Notes: generated from the sequence alone by a model not told the origin. 64,000 bases of DNA from Streptomyces sp. SAI-135 (GCF_029893805.1 NZ_JARXYP010000001.1:1-64000); one strand, 5' to 3'; positions 25,565 through 35,115 are shown, counted from the stretch's first letter. Program-made: numbers and translations.

Positions 25565-26515
25565 TCAGTCGTCGTGGAAAGGACGCAGGCTGACGGGCTC
25601 TGCGGGGGTGTTGCGGGAGGAAAGTTCAGACAGGGCCGCCTGGCGCAGGTGTTCGGCGAGTGCCGGCGTCGCCGTCGACGCGGTGCTGTCCTTGACGCCC
25701 CAGGCCAGTAGATGGTGGCGGCGAGCCCAGGGGTCCTGCAGTTCGCACACGTCGAGGGGCAGGTAAGGGTCGATGGCACGACGTGGTACGACGCCGAGCC
25801 CGACGCCGGCGGCGGCGAGGGCGACAAGGACGCTCAGGTTGGCGACAGTGGTGCGGTGGCGCACCACCGGTGCGTGGGGCCCCAGGTGCTTTTCGATCCA
25901 GCGGCGCAGCGAGGAGTCGTCGTTGAGCCCGACGAGAGGGTGCTCGGCGGCCTCGCTGTAGGTCAGCGCGGCCCGTCCGGCAAGGATTCCTCCAGTCTGG
26001 CCGATCACGACGAGGGAGTCATCGCCGAGGGGCTCCGTGCGCAGGCCGCAGTCGCGGGCCTCGTCGTCCAGGACGACCCCCAGGTCCGCCTCGCCGTCGG
26101 CCAGCATCTGCACGGTCTGCGGGGTGCGGCTCTCGGACACCCTGACATCGATGTCCGGGTGTGCGCGGAGGAACGAGATCAGGGCCTGCGGCACGAGCCG
26201 GTGCATCGCGGAGCCACCGCCCAGCAGGGTCAGCGGAGCGGTCGGGGACCGGGTGTAGCTCGCGACGGCGCTTTCAAGCCGCGCGGTCTGGGCGAGTACC
26301 TCGCGCGCGTGGCGGGTCAGCGTCGTCCCCGCTGGTGTAGGCCGCACGCCTCGTCGACCGCGGATCAGCAGTGCCACGCCGGCGTGGTGCTCAAGGGAGC
26401 GCACCCTGGCGCTGGCCGAAGGCAGGCTCAGATGCATGCGGCGAGCGCCCGCCGTGATCGACCCCTCCGTGACGATGTAGAGAAAGAGCCGCAGGTCGTC
26501 CAGGTCATAGCGCAC
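25565..26515 (-). CDS. LysR-family transcriptional regulator
   Basis: This 316-residue protein has the LysR winged HTH at residues 1-60 (DLDDLRLFLYIVTEGSITAG, ARRMHLSLPSASARVRSLEH). A periplasmic-binding-like effector domain covers 90-295 (PLTLLGGGSAMHRLVPQALI, ADGEADLGVVLDDEARDCGL). It is divergent from a TauE/SafE permease gene, the usual arrangement in which a LysR protein controls the neighbour from the shared 83-bp intergenic region. The effector may be the exported anion; this is inference. Confidence 0.9.
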   Translation of the reverse strand: MRYDLDDLRLFLYIVTEGSITAGARRMHLSLPSASARVRSLEHHAGVALLIRGRRGVRPTPAGTTLTRHAREVLAQTARLESAVASYTRSPTAPLTLLGGGSAMHRLVPQALISFLRAHPDIDVRVSESRTPQTVQMLADGEADLGVVLDDEARDCGLRTEPLGDDSLVVIGQTGGILAGRAALTYSEAAEHPLVGLNDDSSLRRWIEKHLGPHAPVVRHRTTVANLSVLVALAAAGVGLGVVPRRAIDPYLPLDVCELQDPWARRHHLLAWGVKDSTASTATPALAEHLRQAALSELSSRNTPAEPVSLRPFHDD

Positions 26516-26598
26516 CCGCTTACCCTAAGGCTCAGACTTAGGCTGGGTACACCGATTACGCATTGTGGACCAGCTCATCACCGGGAGATGCTCGGCGT

Positions 26599-27360
26599 GT
26601 GTTCGAGTTATCTCTTGTTCTGCTGGCCGGCGTCGCCGCTGGAGTCCTGAACGCCATAGGTGGCGGAGGCACGTTCGTGGCGCTGCCCGCTCTGGTCGCG
26701 TTCGGCCTGTCACCGGTGACGGCGAACGCGGTGTCGCGGGTTGCTCTCGTACCCGGTGCCGTGGCCAGCGCATGGGTGTACCGCGATGAGCTCACCCCGG
26801 TTGGGCCTACGTCCACGAAGGCGCTGACAGTGATCAGTGTCGTGGGCGGTGGAGTCGGTGCCGGTCTCCTGCTGGTGCTGCCCGCATCGTCGTTCGACAC
26901 CGCGGCGCCGTGGCTGCTCGCCTTCGCCACGGTGATCCTCGCCTTCGGTCGGCACCTCTCCAGGGGGCTGAGCAGCGTGCTGGGCCGCTCGGTCGATATG
27001 AGTTCACGAGCCGTTCTGGTCGGACAGTTCTTCCTCGCTGTGTACGGCGGATATTTCGGCGGTGCCGTAGGCATCATGATGATGGCCCTGTGGAGCATCG
27101 GCCTCGGCCTCGATGCCGCAGCGAGCAATCCGATGCGGATCGCCCAACTCGCGGCCATCTACCTCAGCGCGACCGTGCTGTTCCTCATCGCCTCGGATGC
27201 GCTGAGCGTTCCGTTTCTCCTCGCCGCCCTGCTGGTCGGCGCCGTGGCCGGGGGCTTCGGCGGCGCCCACCTCGCCCGCCGTCTGCCCGCCTGGCTGCTG
27301 CGGGGCGTCATCCTGGCGACGGCCGTGACCACAACCGTCCTTTATCTCCTGCGCGGCTGA
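26599..27360 (+). CDS. TauE/SafE-family membrane exporter
   Basis: This protein of about 253 residues has eight hydrophobic segments. It begins FELSLVLLAGVAAGVLNAIG with the GGGG motif typical of TauE/SafE (DUF81) proteins, and the second repeat has YGGYFGGAVGIMMMALWSIG. The family is linked to export of sulfite or sulfonates and other organoacids. GTG 26599 is preferred because the membrane helix begins there; GGGAG lies 11 bases upstream. It is divergent from the LysR gene and probably controlled by it. Confidence 0.85.
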   Translation: MFELSLVLLAGVAAGVLNAIGGGGTFVALPALVAFGLSPVTANAVSRVALVPGAVASAWVYRDELTPVGPTSTKALTVISVVGGGVGAGLLLVLPASSFDTAAPWLLAFATVILAFGRHLSRGLSSVLGRSVDMSSRAVLVGQFFLAVYGGYFGGAVGIMMMALWSIGLGLDAAASNPMRIAQLAAIYLSATVLFLIASDALSVPFLLAALLVGAVAGGFGGAHLARRLPAWLLRGVILATAVTTTVLYLLRG

Positions 27361-27418
27361 CCCCCTATGGGGAGTCGCGGTGATCATCGCCCATCGTCGG
27401 GATCTGAGGCTGACTGAC

Positions 27419-27970
27419 ATGACCGAAAGTGACGCGGGAGCCACCGCACCCTATACAGAGGCAGCGCGAGCGAGGCTGGTGATGGCCTACGAAGCCTGCG
27501 AACTGGCCGACCTCGCGCGTGCCGCCGTCCCGATCGGTGAGCATGAGCTGAACCCCGACGGCACCACCCGCGCCCCAGGTGCCGTGCTGGCCGACGCCGC
27601 CCGAGTCCTCGCCACCGCGCGGCGGTTACTCGAAGCCGCCGCCGTGTTCGAGCGAATGGGTGGCGCCGACTGGCAGCTCATCGGGGCCATCCTGGACGTG
27701 TCTCCCCACACCGCGCGGGTGCGCTTCGCGATGTCCGAGGCCGCATTCCGGGAAGAACTGCTCTCCCCCGAGGGGACTCACTCGGGCGGAGCCGCCGAAG
27801 AGGCGAGCCGCCTGCGGGCCCACATGGCCAGAGAGCCGCTGGAAACCGCCCTCGACCTCGACGACTGGGTGCTGCGCCACGAGGACGGCGACAGCGACCT
27901 CGGCACCGCACCGGTCTCCGGCGGCCTGGCCCGGCAGGGTCTTCAACGACGTACCGAGAAACACTCCTGA
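27419..27970 (+). CDS. HTH-containing hypothetical protein (183 aa)
   Basis: ATG 27419 has TGAGG nine bases upstream. The protein is helical: residues 15-75 (ARARLVMAYEACELADLARA, AARVLATARRLLEAAAVFER) precede a probable helix-turn-helix (ADWQLIGAILDVSPHTARVR). An acidic C-terminal region follows. It may regulate its neighbours or act as a small sigma-like or transposition-related factor; nothing distinguishes these. It lies 58 bp after the TauE/SafE gene in the same direction and 22 bp before the next small gene, so the three may be co-transcribed. Confidence 0.55.
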   Translation: MTESDAGATAPYTEAARARLVMAYEACELADLARAAVPIGEHELNPDGTTRAPGAVLADAARVLATARRLLEAAAVFERMGGADWQLIGAILDVSPHTARVRFAMSEAAFREELLSPEGTHSGGAAEEASRLRAHMAREPLETALDLDDWVLRHEDGDSDLGTAPVSGGLARQGLQRRTEKHS

Positions 27971-27992
27971 CCCGGAAATGAGGAGAGACAAC

Positions 27993-28286
27993 GTGGACAC
28001 ATCGTCATCCGACGTGGCACGGCTGCTGCGGTTGCTCGCCGTGCGCGCCTTGACCCTCGCACTTCTCGTTGGCATCACAGGCGAAACGCTGCCGACAGTT
28101 CTCTTCGCGCTCACCGGTATCTGTCTCCTCCTCGTACCGGTCGAGTCGGCGGCGGACCGCCGACCGGACCAGAACGCCGCAGTTGAGAGCACCCATGGGC
28201 CTCAGAGCACCAACTCCTCCACCTCGGCCGAGACCGGTTCGAAACGCACCGGCAGGCTGCTGATCCCGGTGAGGAGGTTGGAGTAG
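27993..28286 (+). CDS. Small membrane protein (97 aa) with altered C-terminus
   Basis: GTG 27993 follows AGGAGAG by five bases. Residues 10-55 form two hydrophobic stretches (LLRLLAVRALTLALLVGITG, LPTVLFALTGICLLLVPV). The frame overlaps the convergent P450 gene by 85 bp, which is unlikely to be ancestral. The last 35 codons probably come from the P450 side of a rearrangement junction near 28195. The function is unknown. Confidence 0.45.
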   Translation: MDTSSSDVARLLRLLAVRALTLALLVGITGETLPTVLFALTGICLLLVPVESAADRRPDQNAAVESTHGPQSTNSSTSAETGSKRTGRLLIPVRRLE

Positions 28287-29269
28287 ATACGGCGAACCGG
28301 CCCGGCGATCTCGAACTCGGTGGTGAAGTCGCGGAGCGCGAGCAGCACTTCGGAGATCTCCAGCCTCGCCAGGTATGCGCCGATGCAGTAATGCGGACCG
28401 TGCCCGAACGCGATGTGCTTGTTCGGCGACCGGTCGATGAGGAACCGGTCCGGGTCGGCGAAGACGCTCTCGTCGCGGTTTCCCGAGACGTTCCACACCG
28501 TCACTACGTCACCTGCCTTGATCGGGGTGCCGTGGATCTCCGTGTCCTGTACCGCGGTGCGGCCGAAGTGCATGGTCGGGGAGGCCCAGCGCAGTACCTC
28601 TTCGGTCGCCTGCTCGACGGATACGTCGCCCCGCTTGAAGGCCGCCCACTGGTCCGGATTGGTGCCGAAGCTGTGCACGGAGTCGATCATTGTGAGGCGG
28701 GCGGTCGCGTCCCCGCCGAGGATCAGGCTGTAGCAGTTGAGGACGATCTCGTCCTCACTGAGGAACTCGCCGTCGATCGTGCTGCTGGCCAGCACGCTGA
28801 CCACGTCCTCCCGTGGCGCGACGCGGCGCTCTTCGACCATGCCGAGGAAGTACTGAAGGATTTCGTTGCGGGCGGCATCGGCCGCAGCGGAGTACTCCGG
28901 CTGGTCGTCCGAACTGATCGCGGACTTGGTCAAGCTGAGCATGTACTCCTGGTCCTGGCTCGGCACGCCGAGCAGGTCGCAGATCGTGATCATGGGAATC
29001 TTGCTCGCGACATCCAGCGCGAAGTCGCACTCGCCGCGGTCGACCGCCGCCGCCAGCCGTGCCCGGGCATGCCGGCGGACCTGCTCGCCGATCCGGCTCA
29101 GGACGCGCGGCGAGAATGCCTTCAACAGCACATTGCGCAACTCCTTGTGCCGCTGCCCGTCGGTCACCGGAACCATCAGGCCAGCCGCCGAGTCACCTTC
29201 GCCGAGCAGCGTGATCAGGACGTTGCCGCCCTCCGAGGTAAAGGTAACGTTGTCCCGGTAGAAAGCCAC
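28202..29269 (-). pseudogene. Cytochrome P450, N-terminally truncated
   Basis: P450s oxidise C-H bonds using a thiolate-bound haem. The haem-binding loop FGHGPHYCIGAYLAR, the ExxR helix (EEVLRW) and the I-helix LILGGDATARLTM are all intact. The I-helix lacks the usual paired threonines. The protein is 355 residues against about 400-410 normally: homology begins at NPAWYDDIVAFYRDN near 29290, where IS701 sequence takes over, so the first 50 or so residues are lost. The GGDATAR variant recalls P450s that act on carrier-protein-bound amino acids. It lies on the same strand as the A-T-TE operon upstream and was probably part of it. Loss of the N-terminus likely abolishes activity. Confidence 0.75.
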
Positions 29270-29287
29270 GATGTCGTCGTACCAGGC

Positions 29288-29912
29288 GGGGTTTGGTCAC
29301 ATGCCCGACCTCCTCGGGCACTCCCGCAGCCGTGTGCCGCGAAAGGTCGTGGACCCATTCCTCGGGCAGGAACAACTCCCACTCCAGCGGGCAGGAAGCA
29401 CGGTCGGTGGCGGCGTGCACGCTGACCGCGACCTGGCAGTTGGCCCGCTTGCCCAACGCTCCGCAGTACTGCCGGGCTACCCCCACCGAGGCCCGCCCGC
29501 ACTTGGGAAACGACACATCGTCGATGACCCACACCTCGGGTTCGACCACCTTCACCAGGCGCTTGGCGATCCGCCGCCGCACCCCACGGCCACGGCGACT
29601 GGTTCACGAACTGCTGCAAGGCCTGCATGTCCCCGTCCGGCAGCCGCTGAGCCATCGGCTGGATCGACTTGCGCCGGCCGTCCAGCATTCGCCCCCAAGC
29701 TCATGAGTCCGACGGACGCGTCGTGCCCAAGGGCACCGTGGTCGACTTGTCGTCTCCGGCGGCGGCCCCGGCGTCGACCGCGGCGGACCTGGTAGTCGTC
29801 CAGGTCGCATTCCTGTTTCGCGCTCTGGAAGCACTCCTCGACCGCCCACCGGTTGCCCGCGATACGGATGAGCTCGTCCAGCGTAGTGCCGGCGGGCCGG
29901 ACGAGGTCTTCC
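29288..29912 (-). mobile_element. Rearranged IS701-family transposase fragments
   Basis: Between 29700 and 29290 the minus strand encodes GRRKSIQPMAQRLPDGDMQA, then LQQFVNQSPW, then PEVWVIDDVSFPKCGRASVG and CQVAVSVHAATDRASCPLEW, the N-terminal half and first catalytic region of an IS701 transposase. Between 29910 and 29750 it encodes TTLDELIRIAGNRWAVEECF, which belongs near the C-terminus. The pieces are in the wrong order, so they are either two partial copies or a rearranged one. Its left border truncates the P450 gene; its right border abuts the ligase remnant. Confidence 0.75.
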
Positions 29913-29917
29913 GCATG

Positions 29918-30312
29918 TCATTCTGAGCGTTCAACCTTGCGGCGGAGGATCTTGCCTCTGGGGCCCTTGGGGAGGGCGTCGACGAGCCAGACCGAGCGGG
30001 GATACTTGTACGCTGCGAGACGGTCCCGGACGAAGTTCTTGAGCTCCTCCGGGTCCACCTCGACGCCCGGCTTGAGGGCCACCGCGGCGCCGACCTCCTT
30101 ACCGAGTTCCGGATGTCCGATCCCGATCACCGCGGCCTCGGCCACCCGGGATGCTGGTAGAGGGTCTCCTCGACCTCGCGGGGGTAGACGTTGTAGCCGC
30201 CGCGGATGATCAGGTCTTTCTTGCGGTCGACGATGGTGTACTAACCGTCCGCGTCCTTGGAGGCGTTGTCGCCGCTGCGGAACCAGCCGTCAGGTATGGC
30301 TGCGGCCGCGCA
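29918..30312 (-). pseudogene. C-terminal remnant of an acyl-CoA/AMP ligase
   Basis: The minus strand encodes PDGWFRSGDNASKDADG, an in-frame TAG (where relatives have tyrosine), then [20 protein letters not shown]. After a frame change come [20 protein letters not shown] and LPKGPRGKILRRKV. These are motifs A7-A10 of adenylate-forming ligases, including the catalytic lysine. The whole N-terminal domain is missing. It sits just downstream of the O-methyltransferase, so an acyl-activating enzyme may once have been part of, or inserted into, the operon. Confidence 0.75.
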
Positions 30313-30323
30313 ACCTTCTTCGT

Positions 30324-31346
30324 CTACTTCTGGTTCGCTTCGATGGCGGTGGCCTCGATGATGCTGCTGCTCGACGACGCCATCGGAAGCACGCGGTTGA
30401 CGTGGAATCCTGCCCTGCGCAGTAGCGTCTCGAACTGCTCGCGGGTGCGTTCCTGGCCGCCGTTGAGGACGAGCATCACCATGTCGAGGATCTTGCTGGG
30501 CGCTGGATCGTTCCCTGGCTCGATCACCGACTCCACGACGAGCAGTGTGCCGCCCGGGGACATCGCCGCGCGTACACAGGCGAGGATCTCGACGCATTTC
30601 TCATCGCTCCAGTCATGCAGCACCCACTTGAGCACGTAGGCGTCGCCGCCCTCAGGGACGGAGTCGAAGAAGTCGCCGCCGACGGCCTTGGTGCGGTGGG
30701 CCAGTCCTTCCGACCGCAGCAGTACGTCACTGACCACGTGCGGCTGGTCGAACACGATGCCGTTGAGGCCCGGTGTGGCGGCGAGTATGCCCGCGAGGAG
30801 CGCGCCTTCGCCACCGCCCACGTCGACCACGGTGCCGAATGGGCTGAAGTCGTAAGCGGCCACCAAGTCGTCGATCATCGCCTCGGATTCGCGCGACATC
30901 ACCTGGTTCATCAGGTCGTTCGCCTCGGGCCGATCGGCGTGGTACTGCCACACCGGCTCACCGAACACCTTGGTGAAAGCTTCCTCGCCGGTGTGGATCG
31001 AATGCGCCATCTCGCCCCAGGCGGGGTACAGCACGCCGAGGGTGTGCAGCACGAACGGTCGCAGTGAACCGGGAACGTCGGAGCGCAGCGCGTTCGCCTT
31101 CGGCGTCGCGGCGAACGTGCGCGGAGCGGTCTCGGAGAACAAACCGACGCTCGCGAGCAGCCGCAGCAATCGATACAGCGACGGTTCGTGAGTGCCGGTG
31201 GTCTCGGCGAGCCGGGCGCTGCTTGCGGGGCCGCTGGCGAGGTGATCGGCGATCCGCAGTTCCGCGGCCACATGCACCGCCCGCGCGGTCAGCAGGTTCA
31301 AGGCCATGTCGAACAGGCCCGTGCGGTCGATGGTCACGTCGCTCAT
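30324..31346 (-). CDS. SAM-dependent O-methyltransferase (Methyltransf_2 type)
   Basis: This 340-residue protein has an N-terminal dimerisation/HTH-like domain (ALNLLTARAVHVAAELRIAD, TGTHEPSLYRLLRLLASVGL) and a C-terminal SAM fold. Visible motifs are DVGGGEGALLAGIL (motif I), GGDFFDSVPEGGD and LKWVLHDWSDEKC with the catalytic histidine. Such enzymes methylate phenolic or enolic hydroxyls of polyketides, phenazines and aryl metabolites. Its ATG overlaps the A-T-TE stop by 4 bp, so the product of that enzyme is its likely substrate. It appears intact. Confidence 0.9.
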   Translation of the reverse strand: MSDVTIDRTGLFDMALNLLTARAVHVAAELRIADHLASGPASSARLAETTGTHEPSLYRLLRLLASVGLFSETAPRTFAATPKANALRSDVPGSLRPFVLHTLGVLYPAWGEMAHSIHTGEEAFTKVFGEPVWQYHADRPEANDLMNQVMSRESEAMIDDLVAAYDFSPFGTVVDVGGGEGALLAGILAATPGLNGIVFDQPHVVSDVLLRSEGLAHRTKAVGGDFFDSVPEGGDAYVLKWVLHDWSDEKCVEILACVRAAMSPGGTLLVVESVIEPGNDPAPSKILDMVMLVLNGGQERTREQFETLLRRAGFHVNRVLPMASSSSSIIEATAIEANQK

Positions 31347-34135
31347 CGCGTAGCTCCAGGATCAAGTGCGTTTACTGGGAAGGCGCGTGCCAGCTCCGCA
31401 CGCAGGAGTGCGGCGAACGCGTGCACGTGCCGGGGGCCGATCATGGTGTAGTGCTCGCCAGGCACATCGACATACCGCGCATCTTCGCGGGTGTGCTCGT
31501 CCCAACGGCGCAGTTCTTTCTCGACCCAGTCATGACGGGTGCCGCGCAGCGGATCGGCGCAGAACACGGTCATCGCCCGCACCTGGCCAGTGGGGTGGTA
31601 GGTGCGCCCCAGCGAGGTGAGACCGTGTGCGAGGTCGGCCCACGCACTGAGCCGGGGCAGGTCGAGGTCCAACTGGGCGAGTCTGCCGGGCGGGGCGGAG
31701 TCCAGCAGTGTGGCGATCTGTTCGGTCTTCGGCAGCGACCGCAATCGTCTGGGCAGCCGCCCCGCCTCGTCGGCGTCCACCAGCCCCAGGAACATCGCCA
31801 AATTGACCGCGGTCTCGACGAAGTCGAGTTCCTCCATGCGGTACTTGATGTGTGGCGGGAGGTTGAAACTGCCAAGGAATGCCACACGTTCGCCATCGGC
31901 CTCCAGGACCTTGGCGATCTCGAACGCGACGGCCGCGCCGAAGGAGTATCCGGCGAGCGCGTACGGGCCGTGTGGTTGCACACGGCGGATGGCCGCAACG
32001 TAGGACCGGGTCATTTCGGTGAAGCTGCCGAAGGGTTTCTCTCCGGGGTTGAAGCCGCGGGCTCGCAGCGCGTGAAACGGCCGCTCCCCCGCGAAGTGCT
32101 TGGCCAGGTTGACGAACACCAGAACCTCGCCGACGCCGGGATGCACGCAGAACAGCGGAGTTCCCTCACCACCTGCCTGCAGCGTCACCACAGGGTCGTA
32201 GGCCACGCCGGCCCTGGAGGGCGCGTCGATCAGCCGGGCCAGCTCGCGCGCGCTCGGGGCACGCAACACGTCGAGCACTGCCAGTTCGACGCCCAGCCTG
32301 GCCCTCACCGTTCGCGCAAGCCGCAGCACGTCGAGTGACGTCCCGCCCAGGTCGAAGAAACCGGCCGTGGCACTGATCGCGGTGAGGCCGAACAGTTCGG
32401 CGTAGATCTCGGCCAGGGCCGTCTCGGTCGGTCCTTGGGGATCGCTGTGCCCACCAGCCGTTTCGGCGAGCAGCGCGGCAACCTCCTGTTCCCGTGCGGT
32501 GTAGCTCCCGGCTTCCCATCGGGCACGCAGCACGCCGCGCTGTACCTTTCCCAAGCTGGTCTTCGAAAACTCCGAGCGGGGCAGAGGGAGAATCACCGCG
32601 GGCCTGAACCCCCAGTGTGCGACCACCCGGTCGCGGACCCTGGCGACCGCATGAGGCAACTCTTCGTTCACGACCGTTGCGGCGAACAGGACGGCCAACT
32701 GCTCGGTGTCGCTGCCGGATGGCCGTACGGGGAAGGCTGCCACGAAGGATGGGGCGACGCCTTCGACCTCCGTCAGGACGGATTCGAGGTCGTGGCTGTA
32801 GTAGTTGACGCCATTGACGATGATGCTGTCCTTGCCGCGCCCGGCCAGCGTGAGGCGACCGTCTTCGAGCAGGCCGAGGTCACCGGTGCGCAGCCAACCC
32901 TCCGGCGTGAGCGCGGCAGCCGTGGCGGCGGCATCGCGATAGTAGCCAGTCGTCACCATGGGGCCACGCAGCCACACTTCGCCGGGTGTGCCTGCGGGCG
33001 GCGTTGCGCCGGTCGCCGGATCGGCGATGCGCACCTCCAGCCCTGTCACCGCGCGGCCGACCGCCGCGAACTCGCCGTCTGCGTCGGCGCCCGGGAACTC
33101 ACGGTTGTACAGGGACCCCGCGCAGGTCTCGGTCATGCCGAAGGCGGGCCACAACGCCGTTCGGGCAAGCCCGTGCGGCGCGAGCAGTTCGAGGAATCGC
33201 TTCCCGGTTGCAACCGGGTTGGCCTCACCGCCGGAGATGATTCGGTGTACGTGGGACAGATCGAGCCCGTCGTCGAGGGGGCCGGCACCGAACCGGGTAT
33301 TGATCAGCCCCAGAAGGAAGTTGGGGGTGAACGTTGCCGTGACCCGGTGGGCGGACAATGCTCGCAGGAACACCACCGGGTCGGCGAGCACTGCATGCGG
33401 TGGCATGTGCAACTGCGTCGCACCTGTGGCGACCGGCAGGAGATGTCCTTCCAGTACCGCCGCGACGTGGTCGTAGGACACCCAATTGAAGGTGATGTCG
33501 GCGGGCCCCGCGCCGTGTGCTTCGGCCTTCGCCCGCATCGACGCGACAAGGTTGGCGTGCGTGAGTTGCACCGCCTTCGCCGTCCCGGTCGATCCCGACG
33601 TCAGCACCAGCAGCGCCAGATCCTCTGGTCGTGCCACGACGTCCCCGGAGAGCCGCGGTATGTCCCCGGTGGCGAGTTCGGTCAGGTCCGCGACATCGAG
33701 CCTGACTTCCGCTGGCATCTGCGCGCGTAGCTCCGGCGTGGTGAGTACGAGGGGATCGTCCAGCAGAGCGGCGACGTGGTGGAGTTGGGCCGCCCAGCGC
33801 TCAGGGTCCCCGCGCAGTGGTGTCAGTGGACAGGCGGTGAGTGCGCCGAGCAGGCATGCCCACAGGGCAGGCAGAAAGTTTCGCGGCTGTTCGAGTAGCA
33901 GCACCACTGGTCGGCCGGGGCGTGCTCCTCGCGCCCGCAGTGCGTGGAGCAGCCGGGTCGCTTCGGACAGCAGCTGGGGGTAGCGCATCGTGTACGGTGC
34001 TGCCTCGGGGTCATCGTCGAGGCAGCCGATTCCGTTGTCGGGATGCTCGTGTGCGGCGCGCAACAGCAGTTCCGCCGCGGTCCTGGGCGAGTAGCGCTCG
34101 TCCTCGGCAGCAGAGGGGGTGTCCTGCACGCTCAT
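31343..34135 (-). CDS. A-T-TE NRPS-like enzyme, alpha-keto-acid dimerising (quinone/furanone synthetase type)
   Basis: This 930-residue protein has an adenylation domain (1-560; LVLTSGSTGTAKAVQLTHAN, GMTETCAGSLYN, GWLRTGDLG), a carrier domain (about 600-670; FFDLGGTSLDVLRL with the phosphopantetheine serine) and a thioesterase (about 690-925; AGYSFGAA nucleophile, GEHYTMI histidine). There is no condensation domain. The A domain reads FNWVSYDHVAAVLEGHLL where amino-acid-activating domains have an Asp-containing motif. A similar NWxxxDH stretch is known from fungal and bacterial enzymes that activate aryl pyruvates and dimerise them to terphenylquinones or furanones. ATG 34135 overlaps the upstream stop by 4 bp. 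The product class is an inference from architecture. Confidence 0.82.
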   Translation of the reverse strand: MSVQDTPSAAEDERYSPRTAAELLLRAAHEHPDNGIGCLDDDPEAAPYTMRYPQLLSEATRLLHALRARGARPGRPVVLLLEQPRNFLPALWACLLGALTACPLTPLRGDPERWAAQLHHVAALLDDPLVLTTPELRAQMPAEVRLDVADLTELATGDIPRLSGDVVARPEDLALLVLTSGSTGTAKAVQLTHANLVASMRAKAEAHGAGPADITFNWVSYDHVAAVLEGHLLPVATGATQLHMPPHAVLADPVVFLRALSAHRVTATFTPNFLLGLINTRFGAGPLDDGLDLSHVHRIISGGEANPVATGKRFLELLAPHGLARTALWPAFGMTETCAGSLYNREFPGADADGEFAAVGRAVTGLEVRIADPATGATPPAGTPGEVWLRGPMVTTGYYRDAAATAAALTPEGWLRTGDLGLLEDGRLTLAGRGKDSIIVNGVNYYSHDLESVLTEVEGVAPSFVAAFPVRPSGSDTEQLAVLFAATVVNEELPHAVARVRDRVVAHWGFRPAVILPLPRSEFSKTSLGKVQRGVLRARWEAGSYTAREQEVAALLAETAGGHSDPQGPTETALAEIYAELFGLTAISATAGFFDLGGTSLDVLRLARTVRARLGVELAVLDVLRAPSARELARLIDAPSRAGVAYDPVVTLQAGGEGTPLFCVHPGVGEVLVFVNLAKHFAGERPFHALRARGFNPGEKPFGSFTEMTRSYVAAIRRVQPHGPYALAGYSFGAAVAFEIAKVLEADGERVAFLGSFNLPPHIKYRMEELDFVETAVNLAMFLGLVDADEAGRLPRRLRSLPKTEQIATLLDSAPPGRLAQLDLDLPRLSAWADLAHGLTSLGRTYHPTGQVRAMTVFCADPLRGTRHDWVEKELRRWDEHTREDARYVDVPGEHYTMIGPRHVHAFAALLRAELARAFPVNALDPGATR

Positions 34136-35115
34136 GTTCTTGCCCCCGTCGTGCTGGGGGTGGTCCGTCCGGGAACAAACACGATGCGCGACATGAGTCG
34201 GGCTGCGTCCTGCCATGACTGCGCGACGTCGGCCAAGGGACGAGGCTCGGCCTCAACCGCCAGTTCGCCCGCCGCGACCGGGCCGGCCAGGTCGGCGAGC
34301 CCGGCCACGATCGCGTCTGCGTTCAGTGCCCCGCGGCCGCTGCCGAGGATGTCGATGCGGCATGAGCGCAACGCCGCTGACGGCAGCAGCGCACCGGGAC
34401 CGGCAGCCGAACCGATCTCGACCCAGGTGAGCTGGTGCCCTGGGTCGCGCCGGTGGGCGGCGATGGCGGCCATGATGGCTGCGGTCGGCGTTCCCCACAC
34501 GTAATCGAGCACGATATCGACATCAGCCGCGACGGTGCCGAGCAGTCGGGTCTCCCCAATCGCTACGACATCGGTCGCGCCCAGTGCAGGAAGTTCCGCG
34601 AGCCTGCCGGAATCGCGGCCGGCGGCGATCACCTTCCGGGCACCGAGCAGCGCCGCGATCCGCACGGCCATCCGGCCGGAGGCGCCGGTGGCACCCAGCA
34701 CCAGCACGTCTTGGCCCGCGTGGAGCTGAGTGCGTGCGCGCAGTGCGAGCCACGCCGACATGGCGGGGTTCATCGAGGCAGCCACGGCAACCGGGTCGGC
34801 GTCGGGTGGCAGCGGCACGGTGTGCCGGGCGCTCATCACGACCTGCTCCGCCATCGTTCCGCCGTCTTTCGAGCCGAGGGAAATGAAGTAGCGCAGCTCT
34901 CCGGTTGTGTCGTAACCGACGCCGTCGATTCCCGGAATGAACGGCACTGCCCGCGGACTCGTGTAGTGCGATCCGTCCGCTTGAGCGCGCACGATCGGGT
35001 GCAGACCGACGGCGAGGACATCGAGCGACAGGTCATGGGCGCCCACGGTCGAGGGGGCGGGCAGGTCTACGAACTCGGGGGGTGAGCCGAAGGAGACGAC
35101 TGAGGCAGCCTTCAT
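34132..35115 (-). CDS. MDR-family oxidoreductase (zinc-independent quinone-reductase type)
   Basis: This 327-residue medium-chain reductase has a GroES-like N-terminal half (HDLSLDVLAVGLHPIVRAQA, FIPGIDGVGYD) and a Rossmann half with VLVLGATGASGRMAVRIAAL. No zinc-ligand cysteine cluster is seen, which fits the NADPH quinone oxidoreductase branch. It is the first gene of the operon: its stop overlaps the A-T-TE start (ATGA). In bacterial terphenyl pathways a reductase converts the quinone to a hydroquinone or terphenyl, so it may reduce the dimer made by its neighbour. GAGAGGA lies about 14 bases before the ATG. Confidence 0.85.
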   Translation of the reverse strand: MKAASVVSFGSPPEFVDLPAPSTVGAHDLSLDVLAVGLHPIVRAQADGSHYTSPRAVPFIPGIDGVGYDTTGELRYFISLGSKDGGTMAEQVVMSARHTVPLPPDADPVAVAASMNPAMSAWLALRARTQLHAGQDVLVLGATGASGRMAVRIAALLGARKVIAAGRDSGRLAELPALGATDVVAIGETRLLGTVAADVDIVLDYVWGTPTAAIMAAIAAHRRDPGHQLTWVEIGSAAGPGALLPSAALRSCRIDILGSGRGALNADAIVAGLADLAGPVAAGELAVEAEPRPLADVAQSWQDAARLMSRIVFVPGRTTPSTTGART

